Of a stretch of 64,000 bases of DNA, positions 11,101 to 23,445 are shown piece after piece. Position 1 is the stretch's first letter, and the number at the start of each line of letters is the position of its first letter. The notes below the pieces were generated by a model that was not told the DNA's origin, did no database searches, and saw only the letters and a list, made by a program, of their open reading frames with translations. The DNA is from Labyrinthula sp. Ha (Eukaryota > Sar > Bigyra > Labyrinthulida > Labyrinthulaceae), in the NCBI GenBank assembly GCA_015227615.1, contig JAALGZ010000032.1, positions 124,001 through 188,000 of the forward strand, in the 5' to 3' direction. The position numbers and the translations under genes were made by a program.

Positions 11101-13794
11101 GAAAACATTACTTGCACCAGAATTCTAAAGTAAATTAGTTTTGAAGCACAGTTTCTTAAATTTCAAAAATGGAACATATATTAAAATCTTAGGTGTTGGT
11201 GTATGGATTTTAAATTCTCTAGCTAGTCGATACCACGGCGCCGTTAAACACAGTTACAGTTAACCACATGAACCCCTACTGGTTCCTATTTAACCTACCG
11301 AGAATTGTTTTTGTTTTCAAACTCTTGACACTATTTACACCTGCGCGCATAACCTACCTATGTCTCTAATAATGTTGGGTACATAATCTAGCCGGGAGTT
11401 CCAGTCGTATACATTGTTGAAGACAAAATCAGGCATTTTTGGGCAGCAGAAGGGTTATTCTTCAACTGAATCTCTGAGCAATGGTGACACCGATAACTAA
11501 GCTCAGCCCTTAAGTTATCATAAGGCTCCATAATCAAGCAAACATGACAATTTTGAGCAATTTATCTGTTAAGAAACAACAAGAGTAAATGTCTAGGTAA
11601 TTACTTGAGTAAATTCGCTGGTTTTGATTTGGCTCAACGTGTCGTAATCAAATTCTGAAGAAAATGTTGCTGGTGCTAAATTCATCTATGTTTTGCAATA
11701 TCTATAAACAGATGAGGGCTCTTACAATGATGTTCTTCAGTCAAGACGCATTTAGGAAATGGAGATGAAGTCGAAGCGAGTAATTAGAGCGAGAATATAA
11801 ATGTATTAGCTAGAGATATATACGCTACTCCATGGTATAATATTTCCTCAACTTTAACATTCACTTTCTTTTGATTTCATGTGCAGTTTGTAACTCATAA
11901 GTGAAATTCCCTTTTGTAACATTCCCAGACCAAACTAATACACCTCGAATCCCTTTCCAAGAATCTAAATTAGGTGCTTGGGCTAGAAACAGTGGTGTTA
12001 CCGCAAGACCGGAGGCATGCAGAGTGCATACAGTTTCACTGAATACATAGGGAGTGGGATTTGGTCAAGGAAAAGGTATAAAAAGGTAAATCATTGGAAA
12101 TGATGTGAACCTAGGGTGCATGTCTACCCTACATTCCTAGCTCGATATACTTTTCTAGACGATGTTATTCTGTGCCTCAAATAAGTTGTACACACAAACG
12201 TCATATTCGGTGCCAATAAAAGAACCTGCATGTACCGTGGAAATATAACATTTCTTGTAAAGGCATATTTTGCCTAGGCACCATTTGATATGGAAGCATT
12301 AGAAAAAAAGCTTTACATTGGCAAGCGAAGCAATATCTTTTTGATTAGAGATATTATGGTTGAGAAGAGTATCTCTAAAAAGCTTCCCCTTAATAGCCAA
12401 AAAACTTCGTTTATATGCCTCTGCGAATAAACTATTGCACCAAAGAATAGGTACCCAAAAGATAAACATTTTAGTGTAGTAGGAAGTAGTACACGAATTG
12501 GAATATACAATATTTCTGAGTTCTTTTAACGACTTCCAAAATATATTCAACACTAAGAAGTTAGAAGTATAACTATATATATTCGTTCTACGGGTATGTT
12601 GTAAAATGGCCATGTGGCCAAGGTTTCCAAATCCCGGAATCTTTTAGCCGTTTGAACCTAAGATATAGTTTATGTATACAGAGATAATAGTAAATACATA
12701 AATAAGAAAAATTGAAAATATAATAAATCTACCTTAACATGTTAAAATAAAAATATCCTGCTGTTTTTGTTTCAGATTTCTGTTAAAACCAAAACCTTAA
12801 GTATGGTTGAAGTTAAGTAAGAATACTATAATATGTTTGACGGTGTTTTGGCAGTAATGTGCGATTACAATGAAAAATATTGAAGAATCATTTGTAACGC
12901 AGATCCTTTAAATGAGCTCGTTCGCTTGAATTTTCAAATATACCCAGAAGTTTTGGGGAAAACTGTCATTGACAATAATTTTTTGAAGAACAAAGTAGAT
13001 AAAATTTAAGTTGCAGCACTGTTTTCACTCTACTTTTGTATTTCTGTCAATATCAATGAAAAAATTGCTGCCAATTCACAGTAATAATGCCATTAATTAA
13101 TACAATCATTTGCAAACAATTCAACTCTATGTTCTCGGGTGTATTCATTTCATTGAATTGGAAGTACGCTCCACTTAATTCCATTTCTTAGGTCGTTGCT
13201 AACCTATTTCTATTTTAATTAGAAATCTTGTAATTTGTTAAAACCAGATTAATTGCAACGATTTCCCATCTTGGTTGAGGACTGAGTAACTCAACTAGTG
13301 ATCGGCTAATTCTTGTAGAGGAAGAGAAATTATTGGCTTATATTGCAATAGTACCCTATTAAAATAGAGTAGCTTTTTCATTTATCCAAGTAAAGATTAA
13401 ATTTTCAGGGATGTCAAGCTGGAGTCTATGGGATGTCATTGAACGCAATAATTCTTTTAATCCTTCCATTTTCCGAAGCAACCCAACAGAACAACCTAAA
13501 AAAAACACATAATATTGCTTGAAATAAAGAATCTCTTCTTTGTAGCGTTAAATTTTACTTACTCTTAAAAGCTTTGTTATTCTCCAACTGCCCAGTTTTT
13601 GTTTCACCCTTGAAGTTTTTTAAACTGCAGTAATGTCACCCTGTTAAAAGAGTGCCCAAAGTAGTAATGTTCCATCCGGTTTTATCCCCCTTCTCGGTGT
13701 AAAGAATCAAATCGGACAATTAATAGAGAGCTAGAATTTCTTGAAATATAGACAAATTTACGCAAGAGAAGTACTCAAATAGAAAAAAAAGTGA
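8149..13794. other. Gene-poor region of about 5.6 kb
   Basis: I saw no supported gene. A small perfect hairpin, GAGGC-TAA-GCCTC, lies at 8182-8194, 33 nt after the DnaJ stop. Short frames such as those at 8440-8652, 9213-9428 and 12299-12613 show no family resemblance. The last 150 bases are the upstream region of the bZIP-like gene, with TGCCCAAAGT at 13653-13662. Confidence 0.55.
13653..13662 (+). promoter_or_regulatory. TGCCCAAAGT element upstream of the bZIP-like gene
   Basis: This variant differs by one base from the recurring TGCCCAAAAT. It lies 133 nt before the ATG, nearly the same distance as CACCCAAAGT before the DnaJ gene. The role is inferred. Confidence 0.3.
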
Positions 13795-14904
13795 ATGGAA
13801 ATCGAAAATAATCGAAAAATTCCAATTTCTGAATGGCCTTATGAAGAAAAAAAGGAGTATATGGCCAGGGCGTCGCGGAAATATCGCCAAAGAAAGAAAA
13901 ACTTGAATAACTTGGAAAAAGAGTTGAACAACGCACTTGAAATAGAAGTTGGTCAAGCTAGGCATGAAGTTGAAAAGTTGAAACAGCACTTATCGGAGTT
14001 AGAAAAAAATATTAATCAAGAAAAACAATCTCAAAAGGATTTATTTCTAATAAAAAAGAATGAAATGTTAAGAGAAAAAGTGAAGAACATTCAAATGAAG
14101 AACTTTTTGAACTATAAAACGACAAGATTACGAGAAATTTATCCTTTAGTTGAAACAGAAGGTTTACTGTTTTCTTTAAGAAATAGTTTTCAAACAGCTA
14201 TATATCAAACTAGTAATATAAATATAGCGCGACACGGAGAAATTAAAGTGAACAATCAACTTTTTCAAAATGCTGGCAATCGATTTAAATTGAGAAAAAA
14301 AATAAATTTACAGTTTGAAGAAGTTTTAACTTCAAATATGAGAATGAAGATATCCTCTCTTTCAATAGATAAAGAGTTTTCGAAATTTTTAAAGTATACT
14401 GGATTGGTTGAAAATATTTCTTTTGATGAGTTTTATTTTGCTGTAGTTGAACGTTTGAATTCCGAAAGTTATTTTCTTAAGTATAAAGGTTTATATGAAT
14501 ATGAACCTAAAATTTTAGATATATCATCAAAAGAAGTTTCTTTTTGGAATTTAGTAGGTTTAGATGGAAAAAAAAGTCCTTTTCAAAGAATAGTTTTGGA
14601 TAAGTTTAGAAATAAAGAAACAGATTATACTTTTTTTCGAGTGCATTGGTATGTTAAAGAAGATGATGTTGCTTCTATAAACTTTGTTATTCTATATTTT
14701 GACCCAGTGAATAAAGTTTGGGGCCCTGAAGTTGCTGATTTCAATCATCTGAGACTTATGAAACATCCTTCAAAACAAGATGTTATTAAATTGTGTATGT
14801 TTGATACAATAGGACCTACAGATCGATTAAATGAAATTGTAAGTATTGTTCAATCTGTTGCTTTAAAGCAGAAACAGGCAAGATTATGTGGAAATTTCTT
14901 TTGA
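13795..14904 (+). CDS. bZIP-like transcription factor with an atypical basic region
   Basis: 369 residues. Residues 23-35 (MARASRKYRQRKK) align with the bZIP basic region, keeping R28, R31, R33, K34 and K35. The invariant Asn is replaced by Met23 and the usual Ser/Cys by Tyr30. A long charged coiled coil follows at about 37-110, but the leucine register is not the canonical N-x7-R-x9-L; Leu40 sits one residue early. The C-terminal half (about 120-365) is a conserved-looking alpha/beta region with VHWYVKEDD and FDTIGPTDRLNE, without a family I can name; a PAS-like sensor is possible. The rest of the protein is rich in Lys, Asn, Phe and Ile with AT-rich codons. Expected to be nuclear. The alternative is a plain coiled-coil protein with no DNA binding. 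Confidence 0.6.
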   Translation: MEIENNRKIPISEWPYEEKKEYMARASRKYRQRKKNLNNLEKELNNALEIEVGQARHEVEKLKQHLSELEKNINQEKQSQKDLFLIKKNEMLREKVKNIQMKNFLNYKTTRLREIYPLVETEGLLFSLRNSFQTAIYQTSNINIARHGEIKVNNQLFQNAGNRFKLRKKINLQFEEVLTSNMRMKISSLSIDKEFSKFLKYTGLVENISFDEFYFAVVERLNSESYFLKYKGLYEYEPKILDISSKEVSFWNLVGLDGKKSPFQRIVLDKFRNKETDYTFFRVHWYVKEDDVASINFVILYFDPVNKVWGPEVADFNHLRLMKHPSKQDVIKLCMFDTIGPTDRLNEIVSIVQSVALKQKQARLCGNFF

Positions 14905-17900
14905 GATGTGCGTGTAGGTTGTTAGTTGTAAGTTAAATAGAACCGGGAGCGCAACTTCTTTGAAAAGTTGTTATTTGCAAAGTTCTATAATTTATTTTAT
15001 TGTTCCTTTTTTTATGAAATACTCATAGTCTCCTTTGGCCTAATGTACTCTATAAGAAGTTTATATAGCTAAGAAAAGTGAAAGCCTTCTATTCGGGTTT
15101 GTCTAAGTTATTTTTTCTACTTTCATATATTGCTTAAGTACTACGAGATATGTTTTAAAGTGAGTGTAGGTAAAGTGCATATAGTTCAGTCATTTGTAAA
15201 ACCTGTTCTTTTTCACCTTCTAATTTCAATTGGTGAAATCTAGTCATTTAAAAAAAATGATCAAGAAATGAAGAGAAATTTCGTGTATATCCAAAATAAC
15301 CTAATTATCATCTTTATATGTGGACACAGAGTAGTAGCATATCAATCTAGTTTTCTCGTCCAGTTTGACTAGAAATGACCCTAAAGACCATTGTAAGCAG
15401 AGTGTCTAGTTTTTACTAGTAGGGGTGCCATATGAAGAATGGGGCCTCCCAACAGTTTAAGAAAATAAGGTAAAGCATATGAGTAATCCAAACCCAATGA
15501 TACAAGATGATGTTACATAAATAGTGCATTCAATGAAAATTCTTAGCCTTTCTCTTTTGGAGTCAAACAGAGCTATTATGTTGCCAATGGAACTTTTCAT
15601 GCAAGAGAAAAAGCTTATCTAAGATAAATATGACCTGCGGCCAATTGTTTTATCAATCACTTTATTTTATTATTAATGAACGAAACTCAATTGATATACT
15701 TCATGTTTTCTTCATGTTCATAAAAGTGTTAAATTGTGTGTTCATAATTAGGTAGTAGTGTTTGCTTAAAGAGTATACTAAGATTAAAATAATTGAGTAT
15801 CCAATTTCTCAGCTGCTGCCTATGGGATAAAGTTTATATTGCTTTCTTAAGTGAAATCCACTATGGAACAAATAGAACCGAGGTTTACTAATCTGATGTA
15901 AGAAATCGAATTAAGATTGAAAAGCTTTTTTACAGTGCTTTGTGTTGAAAAACTATATTTCATGAGCTCTGTTACCTCATTTTCTTGCGACTATAATCTG
16001 CTAAATGGGTTACTTATCTATTTAGCCATTATTGACTTCAAACTATTTTAGTTAGTTATTCTTAATAAGCTGTTCAATCCCTTATGAATACTTCTTGCTT
16101 ACAATTTCTTAGTTACTTTAATCTCAAATTGGTTGGTTCTAACCTGAAGAGTACCCAAAATACTTTATTCCGTTTGGTTTAATTTGTATCTGTCACTGAA
16201 TAATATGATTAGGCTCTCATATTTTCCAAGAACAATTCTAGGCGATATAGCCAATAAGTGTATAGATACCTTTGAACTTAGTTGTAACTTAGTAATTATA
16301 ATAGGTCATAGTTGGTCTAGAGTTAGATTACAAAGTATCCCTTTACGGAAGCATACCTGTACGCAACAGTTTGAGCACGTAATTAAATCGTAATCTTCAT
16401 AAGAAATATCTATAAAGAAAGAAATAAAAGACCAACTTCTAATGAATCAATTTATCAATCCAACATTAATATGAACTTACTAATGTGTTGAATTCTATCT
16501 AAAAGCCAGCACAGTGTCTCGGAGAGTAGAACAATGTAAGAAATATACGACAATACTCATTTTAGCTTTCGATCTGTTAAAGTCGTTTGAATATTCAGCC
16601 GAAAAGTGCAAGCATTAACCTCTAGGGTTGAACTCTAGACACAATCGACAATTTTATGTCCAATTAGCCCCATAAAGTTCTTATAAAAGAGCTAGGCATC
16701 TTAAATCCAGTACATTTAGTGCTATAAAAAATATTCAAACATTGACTTCATCTAGCTTGGGAAGTTTACAGGTATTGAAAAACATGGAGTTTGCTGGCTC
16801 TACGTCTGTTGGAAAATAAACTAGCTATGAATGCTAGGTGTATTAACTATCAGATATTTATAGGGCGCCCTAGTTGCTTCTCATACAGCAGGCACTTAAA
16901 GCATTGTTTTCAACAACAAAAAAATAATAGCGGCTCACTCTAGAGCATATTACAGTGTACTGTAAAGTATGATAGCCAGAGTAAAATTCTTATTATCTAA
17001 GCCTACAAAATTTTAGCAAGATATCTATATGTTTCAAATTGGGTCTTCCTCTTCTACGAAAAATATTCTGACATCAATGAGCACACAGCATCAGTTCCAT
17101 TATGAAAACTTGTATCCAATTCGGGACTAACACATGTTTCACGACTGGCCTAGAGATAGAGATGATCAGCTTATTTTATTCAATGTGGGCAGAAATCAGG
17201 GTGATCTAACTTATTTACTGTCACATAAAATTTGAAGCTCTACATATTTCATTAGCCCAATGCCCGAAGAATCTATCCTAAAATGAAATGAATATAAAAG
17301 TACCTACCCCTTTCTCGCTAGACTACGGTCATCATAGGTATCTCAGGCAATATACGACTAAAGATGTTGTTACCAAAAACATTTTCTTCTTCATGCCAAA
17401 AGTACTTATTAGAACCATAACTGCATCTAATATAATGCTCGTTCATCGATATCGTAGTCTAGATATCATACAATGTGAGTTTTGGTAAACTTATTACCTA
17501 TAGGTCTGGCGGTTAAATGCTTAAATACCTCTTGAAGAAAGGATATAAAATTGTTTCTAACATATCAAACACAATGTGGGTTTAGCTAGAAGAGCTGTTT
17601 CAAACTTCTTTCAGTTTTTCGTTACTTATGAAGAATAAGAATCTTTTTCATGTTAGTACATGCTTTCAATAGTTAAAAAACTTGATTTATAAACTTGACT
17701 TCAGTAACATAACAGAACAAAATTACTGAATAATATTGCCAAAAATTAATGCTTGTTGTTGTGATTAATTAGTATTTGTGGTTTTGTTTGTCTTAAGAAA
17801 AAAAAATAGAAATAACTCACAGCAAACCTTAGCTCCGCCAAATTTTGCACATTTATATATGTGTATTGGTCAGGTATATTAGCCCACAAGAGAACAGAAA

Positions 17901-19905
17901 AACTTAGCATGAATTTTTTTTACCAAGGAACTGGATATTGGATCTATTTTTATGCTTTGAATTACTTATATATGTTATTTACAGAGCCAAAAATATTACT
18001 ATATCAGGAGGGGAATCGTGGAACACTGAATGCTATATGGTTTTCTATCAAAGTTATCAGGCTTAAGGGGAGGTTTCATTTTGTTTTATTTACTAATAAA
18101 GTCAAATTAGAAGCACAAATTTCTTTGGTTTTAATGATTATATTATATGGGAGAGTGAAAATATGAAAGGCATGTTGATAGTAGACCCATGAATGAAAGC
18201 ATGAGGCCCTTAAATTGGCTCAAGACTCTTTCAAACATAGAATACAAGATAGAAGCAGGTTATTATGAGGCGGAACCTGTAATATATTGTAGGTTCTAAT
18301 GAAGTGAAGGGCCATATAGGCTAAGTCGACATTATGCAATAAATCCTTTTTCTTGCCTTCACGTAAGCTTCCTAAACGGCTCTTTTAACATTCTAGAAGT
18401 AATATGATGAATGGCTGAGCGTCCATAAGATGATTTAAATAAAATTAAAATTTCGTCATTCTTGAAACACAACGTGTAACCTGGCTTCAATCAGCTGGTA
18501 GTACGCCTATAGGCTGAATGTAATTTCTGGAGAGCACATCGCAGCTAGTTCCAGTAGCGCTGTCTTCAGTGATACTGTAGAGGGGAAAATATCAAATGAA
18601 AGATCTAGATTACTTTTTAAGACAGAAGTAAAAACCTATCCCAATAAAGAAATCTTTAGCAAAATTATGCTCAATACCTCAAATAAAATGTAGATTTGTA
18701 AACCGCAGCTTGAGTCTGCCTCGCAAACCGCAGTACAAAGGGGAAATTAATCGTGTACACTTGCTCTTACCAGAACAACTAACGTAACTACCATGAAGTT
18801 TCTCATATCCCTTGTGTCAAAACATTACCTTGTTAGCTTAAGCAAGAAAACTTACACATAGTTATCCTTCATGACCCTTTTTCCTTAGTAGTTTCCCATT
18901 TTCTTAAATCCATAATCTGCTTCTTAAAAATACACTTTCAAGAATTTTGTTAATGAATGTAGTCGGTCGATAATAAGAAAAACTTTCTTATGTTTCTTAT
19001 GTGTTATTAATTATCTGTGAATAAATATAAAAAACAAATTCATTAAATTAAAAATTGTAATTAGAGCTCTCCAAAAAACATTTACCGTCTATTTAATTTT
19101 TATTGATTGGTTTCCCAACACACTCAACAACTAAGTTAGGACTTAATAAGATTTTTTTATGGGTGCAACTTAAAAAAACATGGAAATATCATAGTTGGTG
19201 TGTAGGTATCATGTTCTTTGGAAATTTAGTTCTTTTCTAATCATAGAGGTCATTCAATCTTACCTAGGTGGTATTTCCAATTCCTGTACTTAAGGGAATG
19301 CTGAATATTTACAAATGGAAGTAATCAAATTAAACATAAGAAAGAATGAAAAATTAGCCAATTACGTGTTACTATTTCTGAAATTATTTCAACGCTGCGA
19401 GTTAACTGAATCATATGTTGCACCCAAGCATGCACTCGACCTTCAGTTGATTGCTCGATACATACTCCTTCCCACTTAAAACATTACTGCCGCTATCTAA
19501 CTTAGCATAAGCTACAAAAAATATTGTTATTGCCTTGAAAGGCGTAGAATCTACCCCTAAAAAACTCGTTAGTATCAATTTTCTGACTACGAGCCATGAA
19601 GGACAACAGATCGAAGTATCTATAACTTATAAGACAGTGCAAGATTACAACTAAGCTGGTCTTCTTGAATATAGAAAACCAAACTCTTGGAGGATAATCC
19701 AAACTTCTTTTTATCCTGGTAAGTTTGTTGCTATTTAAACTTAGTCAATAATTGCAGTGCTCCAAGAATTATTCTTATATTCCAATATAGCCGGATTTGG
19801 ACATAGGTTCAAAGATAGAATATGCCCAAAATGAGATCATATTCAAACCACCTAATAAGAAAAAACATTTGTATCAAGAAAAAGAAAAAGCCGAGTTAGT
19901 GTACA
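14905..19905. other. Gene-poor region of about 5 kb
   Basis: No supported gene, RNA gene or repeat was seen. Frames of 60-100 codons (for example 17861-18166) look like chance products of AT-rich sequence. A TACCCAAAAT at about 16152-16161 has no gene after it. The pyrophosphatase upstream element is at 19823-19832. Confidence 0.55.
19823..19832 (+). promoter_or_regulatory. TGCCCAAAAT element upstream of pyrophosphatase
   Basis: Exact TGCCCAAAAT, 73 nt before the ATG and in gene orientation. It is followed by an A-rich leader. The identical decamer precedes the GRASP gene. Confidence 0.45.
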
Positions 19906-20598
19906 ATGAGCAAGACACCTGCCCCAAAAGCCGTAACAGATTGGATTGCTACTGTTGTCGATGAAGTATTCACAGAGAAGCAAGTAAAGATAACAGACCC
20001 TAAAAATCTAGATGTGCAGTCAATTTGTCCAACTTTTCCGAACTACTTTCCCGTGTTCATCGAGATTTCTAAAGGAAGTCATAACAAATATGAGTGGGAT
20101 GTAGAGCATAACATCATGATTTTAGACAGAGTGCTTTCTTCGGCTGTTTTTTATCCGTATGATTATGGTTTCATTCCACAAACTCTCTGTGAAGATGGTG
20201 ATCCATTGGACGTTTTAGTAATAGCATCCGATTCAGTAATGTCAGGGGTTGTCTGTCGAGCAAGACCACTTGGATATCTTGCTTTTGAAGATGTGGAAAA
20301 AAGTATAGTGAATGGAAAGGAGGTTGAAACTTATGTTGGTGATGAAAAGGTAATTGCAGTTCTTGAAGGTGACGCGTTTTTTGACAACTGGCAAAGTTTG
20401 GAAGATGTTCCAGAAAGAACTTTGCTGATGATAGAAGAATTTTTCAAGAATTATAAAAACTTGGAGAAGAAGACCAAGCTAAAACCTAGAACTGATAAAG
20501 GATGGAAAGGTCTTGAAGAAACTCGCAAGTTGATCAGTGATGTTCATGTAACATTTACTAAGAAGGTAGAGGATGGATTAGCTAGACGGTCAAACTAA
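19906..20598 (+). CDS. Soluble inorganic pyrophosphatase, family I
   Basis: This 230-residue enzyme hydrolyses pyrophosphate to two phosphates with Mg2+, pulling biosynthetic reactions forward. The signature DGDPLDVLV starts at D97. By alignment to the E. coli enzyme the active-site residues are all present: E53, K61, E63, R75, Y87, D97, D99, D102, D129, D146, K148, Y183 and K184. A roughly 12-residue insertion (about 131-142) lengthens the loop between D129 and D146, which is normally four residues. The N-terminus (about 40 residues before the core) has no obvious targeting signal, so a cytosolic location is likely. The 3' end lies 27 nt from the convergent membrane-protein gene. Confidence 0.96.
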   Translation: MSKTPAPKAVTDWIATVVDEVFTEKQVKITDPKNLDVQSICPTFPNYFPVFIEISKGSHNKYEWDVEHNIMILDRVLSSAVFYPYDYGFIPQTLCEDGDPLDVLVIASDSVMSGVVCRARPLGYLAFEDVEKSIVNGKEVETYVGDEKVIAVLEGDAFFDNWQSLEDVPERTLLMIEEFFKNYKNLEKKTKLKPRTDKGWKGLEETRKLISDVHVTFTKKVEDGLARRSN

Positions 20599-20625
20599 AC
20601 TTGGAATTAATCTATGCGAATCTAA

Positions 20626-21006
20626 TCAAGGCAAGTCATCGTCATTTTCGCTATCGTCTTCAGAAAATTGAGCTAGCAACTGCCGCGCAAGAATGAAAAA
20701 GGTAATACAGGCAAAGAATACAAAAGTATCACTTCGTATGCATGTATAGAAAGTTTCTTTACACCCCTTATCTTGTGAAACAAATGCCGACGGTGCATTT
20801 CCATCAACAGAGTTAAATTCTTCTGACTCTTCAGGTTCAATTATCTGACCCTGTAACTCTCGATAACTTTCCATTCGATGAGCTACGGGAAAGGATTCAG
20901 GATTTTCTATATCTTCAACAGCATCTATAGTTATATGACTATCTATTGAGTTTGAAGAAGAGTTCGTTTTATCTATTACTGCAGCTACTGGCAGATTATT
21001 CATCAC
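20626..21006 (-). CDS. Small single-span membrane protein, unknown
   Basis: A 126-residue protein with a polar, acidic N-terminal region (about 1-90) and one hydrophobic segment near 93-112 (TFVFFACITFFILARQLL). A short acidic tail ends SENDDDLP. The layout suggests a tail-anchored or type II single-pass protein. Two cysteines lie just before the span. No family is recognised. Support comes from the organised hydropathy and the 27-nt convergent spacing to the pyrophosphatase, like other gene pairs here. No TGCCCAAAAT element was found upstream. Confidence 0.55.
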   Translation of the reverse strand: MMNNLPVAAVIDKTNSSSNSIDSHITIDAVEDIENPESFPVAHRMESYRELQGQIIEPEESEEFNSVDGNAPSAFVSQDKGCKETFYTCIRSDTFVFFACITFFILARQLLAQFSEDDSENDDDLP

Positions 21007-22209
21007 TTTAGATTTTTGGTTCCTTTATAAATTATGCTGAATAAAATATTCGCTAATATTCCTGGTAATGTTCTATTGAGTATTTCTATTCTCATACAAA
21101 TATACTGAGGCATAAATAGTTCTTGGTAGATAAACTATAGAATAATAAATGAAACGACTCCCTGGGATATTATTTTTTATTTTTTAAGAAATTTTCAACT
21201 TTGAACTAGAATATACTGCCTATTAGAAAAGTTAGAAACCATGTTGTTTAGTGTAAAATTTATTCATTGAAATAGGGTTATTGTTATGCGCTAGGTCACA
21301 ATCTAAGGGTTGAATAAAATCAAAGAAGAAAAACTTTAGACTCCCATGTTCAGAACAAGTTAACCTAGCATTATGTCCACTACAAGACAAAAAGACTCTG
21401 CTGGAGCATATATGAAAGGTCAGAAAAGGTTAGGTTTTCAAGATAACACCTACATGTTTTTCCTCAAAAACAACAACTCAAAGGCATTGAGAACTAAGTG
21501 AAAATGCTCTCAAGCGCATTAACATCTTTTGCAACACAGTTGTGAATTTTCAATATATATTGTTTTTCTTATCTATGTCTCTTTGCTTTGACTTGAGTTT
21601 TACCCTCCTCTCTTAGTTCCAGAAACAGCTTATTCGGCTAGCATTATATAAATAAAAGTGTTAACACTGATGACTACCACTGCTCTAAATTGCCGAGAAT
21701 TGACTAATTTAATACCAGGTTCTATTTCTACAACATTTTCTGAGTTTTCAAAGTCAAGTCAAATCAAAATACTTAATTTTTTTTTTCAATTACTTCTTGC
21801 TCAAAAACTACATTTTATTCTTTCTGTACAGCTTAAGAAAAGTAATGGTTACAACCAAACTTATTAATTCATGTGAAACGACGTAACAGCAATGTGAGAG
21901 TATAGTGGAGTCCGTTACAAGTTTCAAACAATGCCACTAGTGATCTTATTAAAATCCTTTAGGCTTTGATATCTGTGGCCACCTATGGGACATTCACTGC
22001 TGGTCATTTCCAAAGTTAAGAGAAAGGAAGCCTGATGAAGTGAGCACCATGCAATAACCCCTACTCTCATCTTACATTGTATAATACTTTCTACTGTTCT
22101 AAGGGGTATATTTTTACTTTCTGCTGGTGAACAGAGCGACGAAGAAGTAACACCAGCCTATAAAATATAATAGAAGGAAACCCAAGAAACTAATATAGCC
22201 TGAAGAGCT
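21007..22209. other. Intergenic region, nothing recognised
   Basis: AT-rich sequence without a supported gene or repeat. The left end is presumably the promoter of the small membrane-protein gene. Confidence 0.5.
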
Positions 22210-22640
22210 TTACTTAATGTTAGAGTAAATCCGTGCAACTATCATCAGTTCATTAGTCCTATTTCCACATACAACTTTAATTTCTCGCGGTGCAACTCGA
22301 TAATAGCTCTCTATGCCACTAATTTCCACATTTTGTACAGATTTAACCAACTCAATGTCTTCTAATAATGTTTGAGCAAGATACCCATGCCGGAAATCAT
22401 CCTAGATCAACACTTTCTCATGCGAGAAGCAGAATCACAGGGTAAATAGCTTGTTGTGCTTCCGCTTCCTTTAAAGTTTTTCCTTGAATGATGGGCACCA
22501 ATGTGTCTGGTCCATTGACATGGATGACAGATTAAGCACTGTAGTCAATTTATTTCAAACGTTTTTAACATAATTTGATTGGCCTGGTGGCAATATAAAT
22601 ACATTACTATGTTTGAAGTCAACCTGTTCAGGTTTAAACT
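22210..22640 (-). pseudogene. Decayed protein-coding gene fragment, family unknown
   Basis: On the minus strand, stretches that read like real protein appear in nearby frames. From high to low coordinate they are FKPEQVDFKHSNVFILPPGQ, then VNGPDTLVPIIQGKTLKEAE, then DDFRHGYLAQTLLEDIEL and YYRVAPREIKVVCGNRTNEL. Internal stops and at least two frame changes separate them, and no continuous frame joins them. The composition (Pro, Gly, Asp, Val) is unlike the Lys/Asn/Phe/Ile noise of random AT-rich sequence. I cannot name the family. It may be a dead host gene or part of a mobile element. Confidence 0.4.
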
Positions 22641-23437
22641 AGTAATTTAGGGCCTAAATTGACAAAAGCTGTGCACGTATTTTGTTACATGTTCTTAAAG
22701 ATATAAAATGTCTCACTTCAACTGACTGATATCACGGTAGAAAAACTGTATTGTAAAACAGACTTTTTTAATTGAAAAAATCTTATGATATAATGAGCCT
22801 TCATGTATGTTAAAAGCTTTGGTATGGAGAATAATCCTGCTCAAAATATGAATTCTAAGAGACAATATGTTGTATTAACCGATGCACAGGAACAATGTGC
22901 TAAAATAAAACCAACTTGTATACCATTATAATCTATGATTTTATGCAACGTGCGAAGCATAAGATAAATCAACTTCAGGTGTCCATAAGCAATAGACACA
23001 CACATATAGCAAAAAAAAAATACAAGCAGCTCACATCCATTAGAATGTGGCTACTACGATCCGACTATTAAGTATATAGACTAAGAATAACGTCCATACT
23101 TCCGAGGGAGATGGTCGTACAACTAAGGCCCAATAAGACTTCTAACATTGTACGAAGGTTAATAATATTTTTATTTTTATCTAAAGCAAAAGAAAGTTGA
23201 TTGGAACTTTTTGCAAGGTTTCTCAAATTAATTACACCTTAATATCCCAGTTACACTGGATTTTAATGTTGTTTGTAGTTGGAGAGGTGTAGTGTTAGAA
23301 GAACACATTTTTGTAAAGTAAGCATAATTTGAGTAACCATTTGACCCAATCCATTGCCAGTGTTAGAATCATCTAAAATGATAAAATATATGCAGTTTTT
23401 TTAACAAGCACCTCACTCCATAAATCCATCTCTATTG
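22641..23437. other. Intergenic region left of the hAT element
   Basis: Mostly AT-rich. Weak coding-like scraps continue on the minus strand to about 22860, but I cannot support them. Nothing else was seen. Confidence 0.4.
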
Positions 23438-23445
23438 CGTACGAC
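23438..23445. repeat. Left 8-bp target-site duplication of the hAT element
   Basis: CGTACGAC abuts the left terminal repeat. The right copy (25702-25709) reads CGTAAGAC, 7 of 8 identical. An 8-bp duplication is typical of hAT transposons. Confidence 0.85.

Noticed and set aside
12299-12613. 104-codon minus-strand frame overlapped by a second frame
   Set aside because: No recognisable motif and no promoter-like element; it is probably a chance open frame.
17861-18166. 101-codon plus-strand frame
   Set aside because: Aromatic- and Ile-rich text without conserved-looking motifs, far from any gene.
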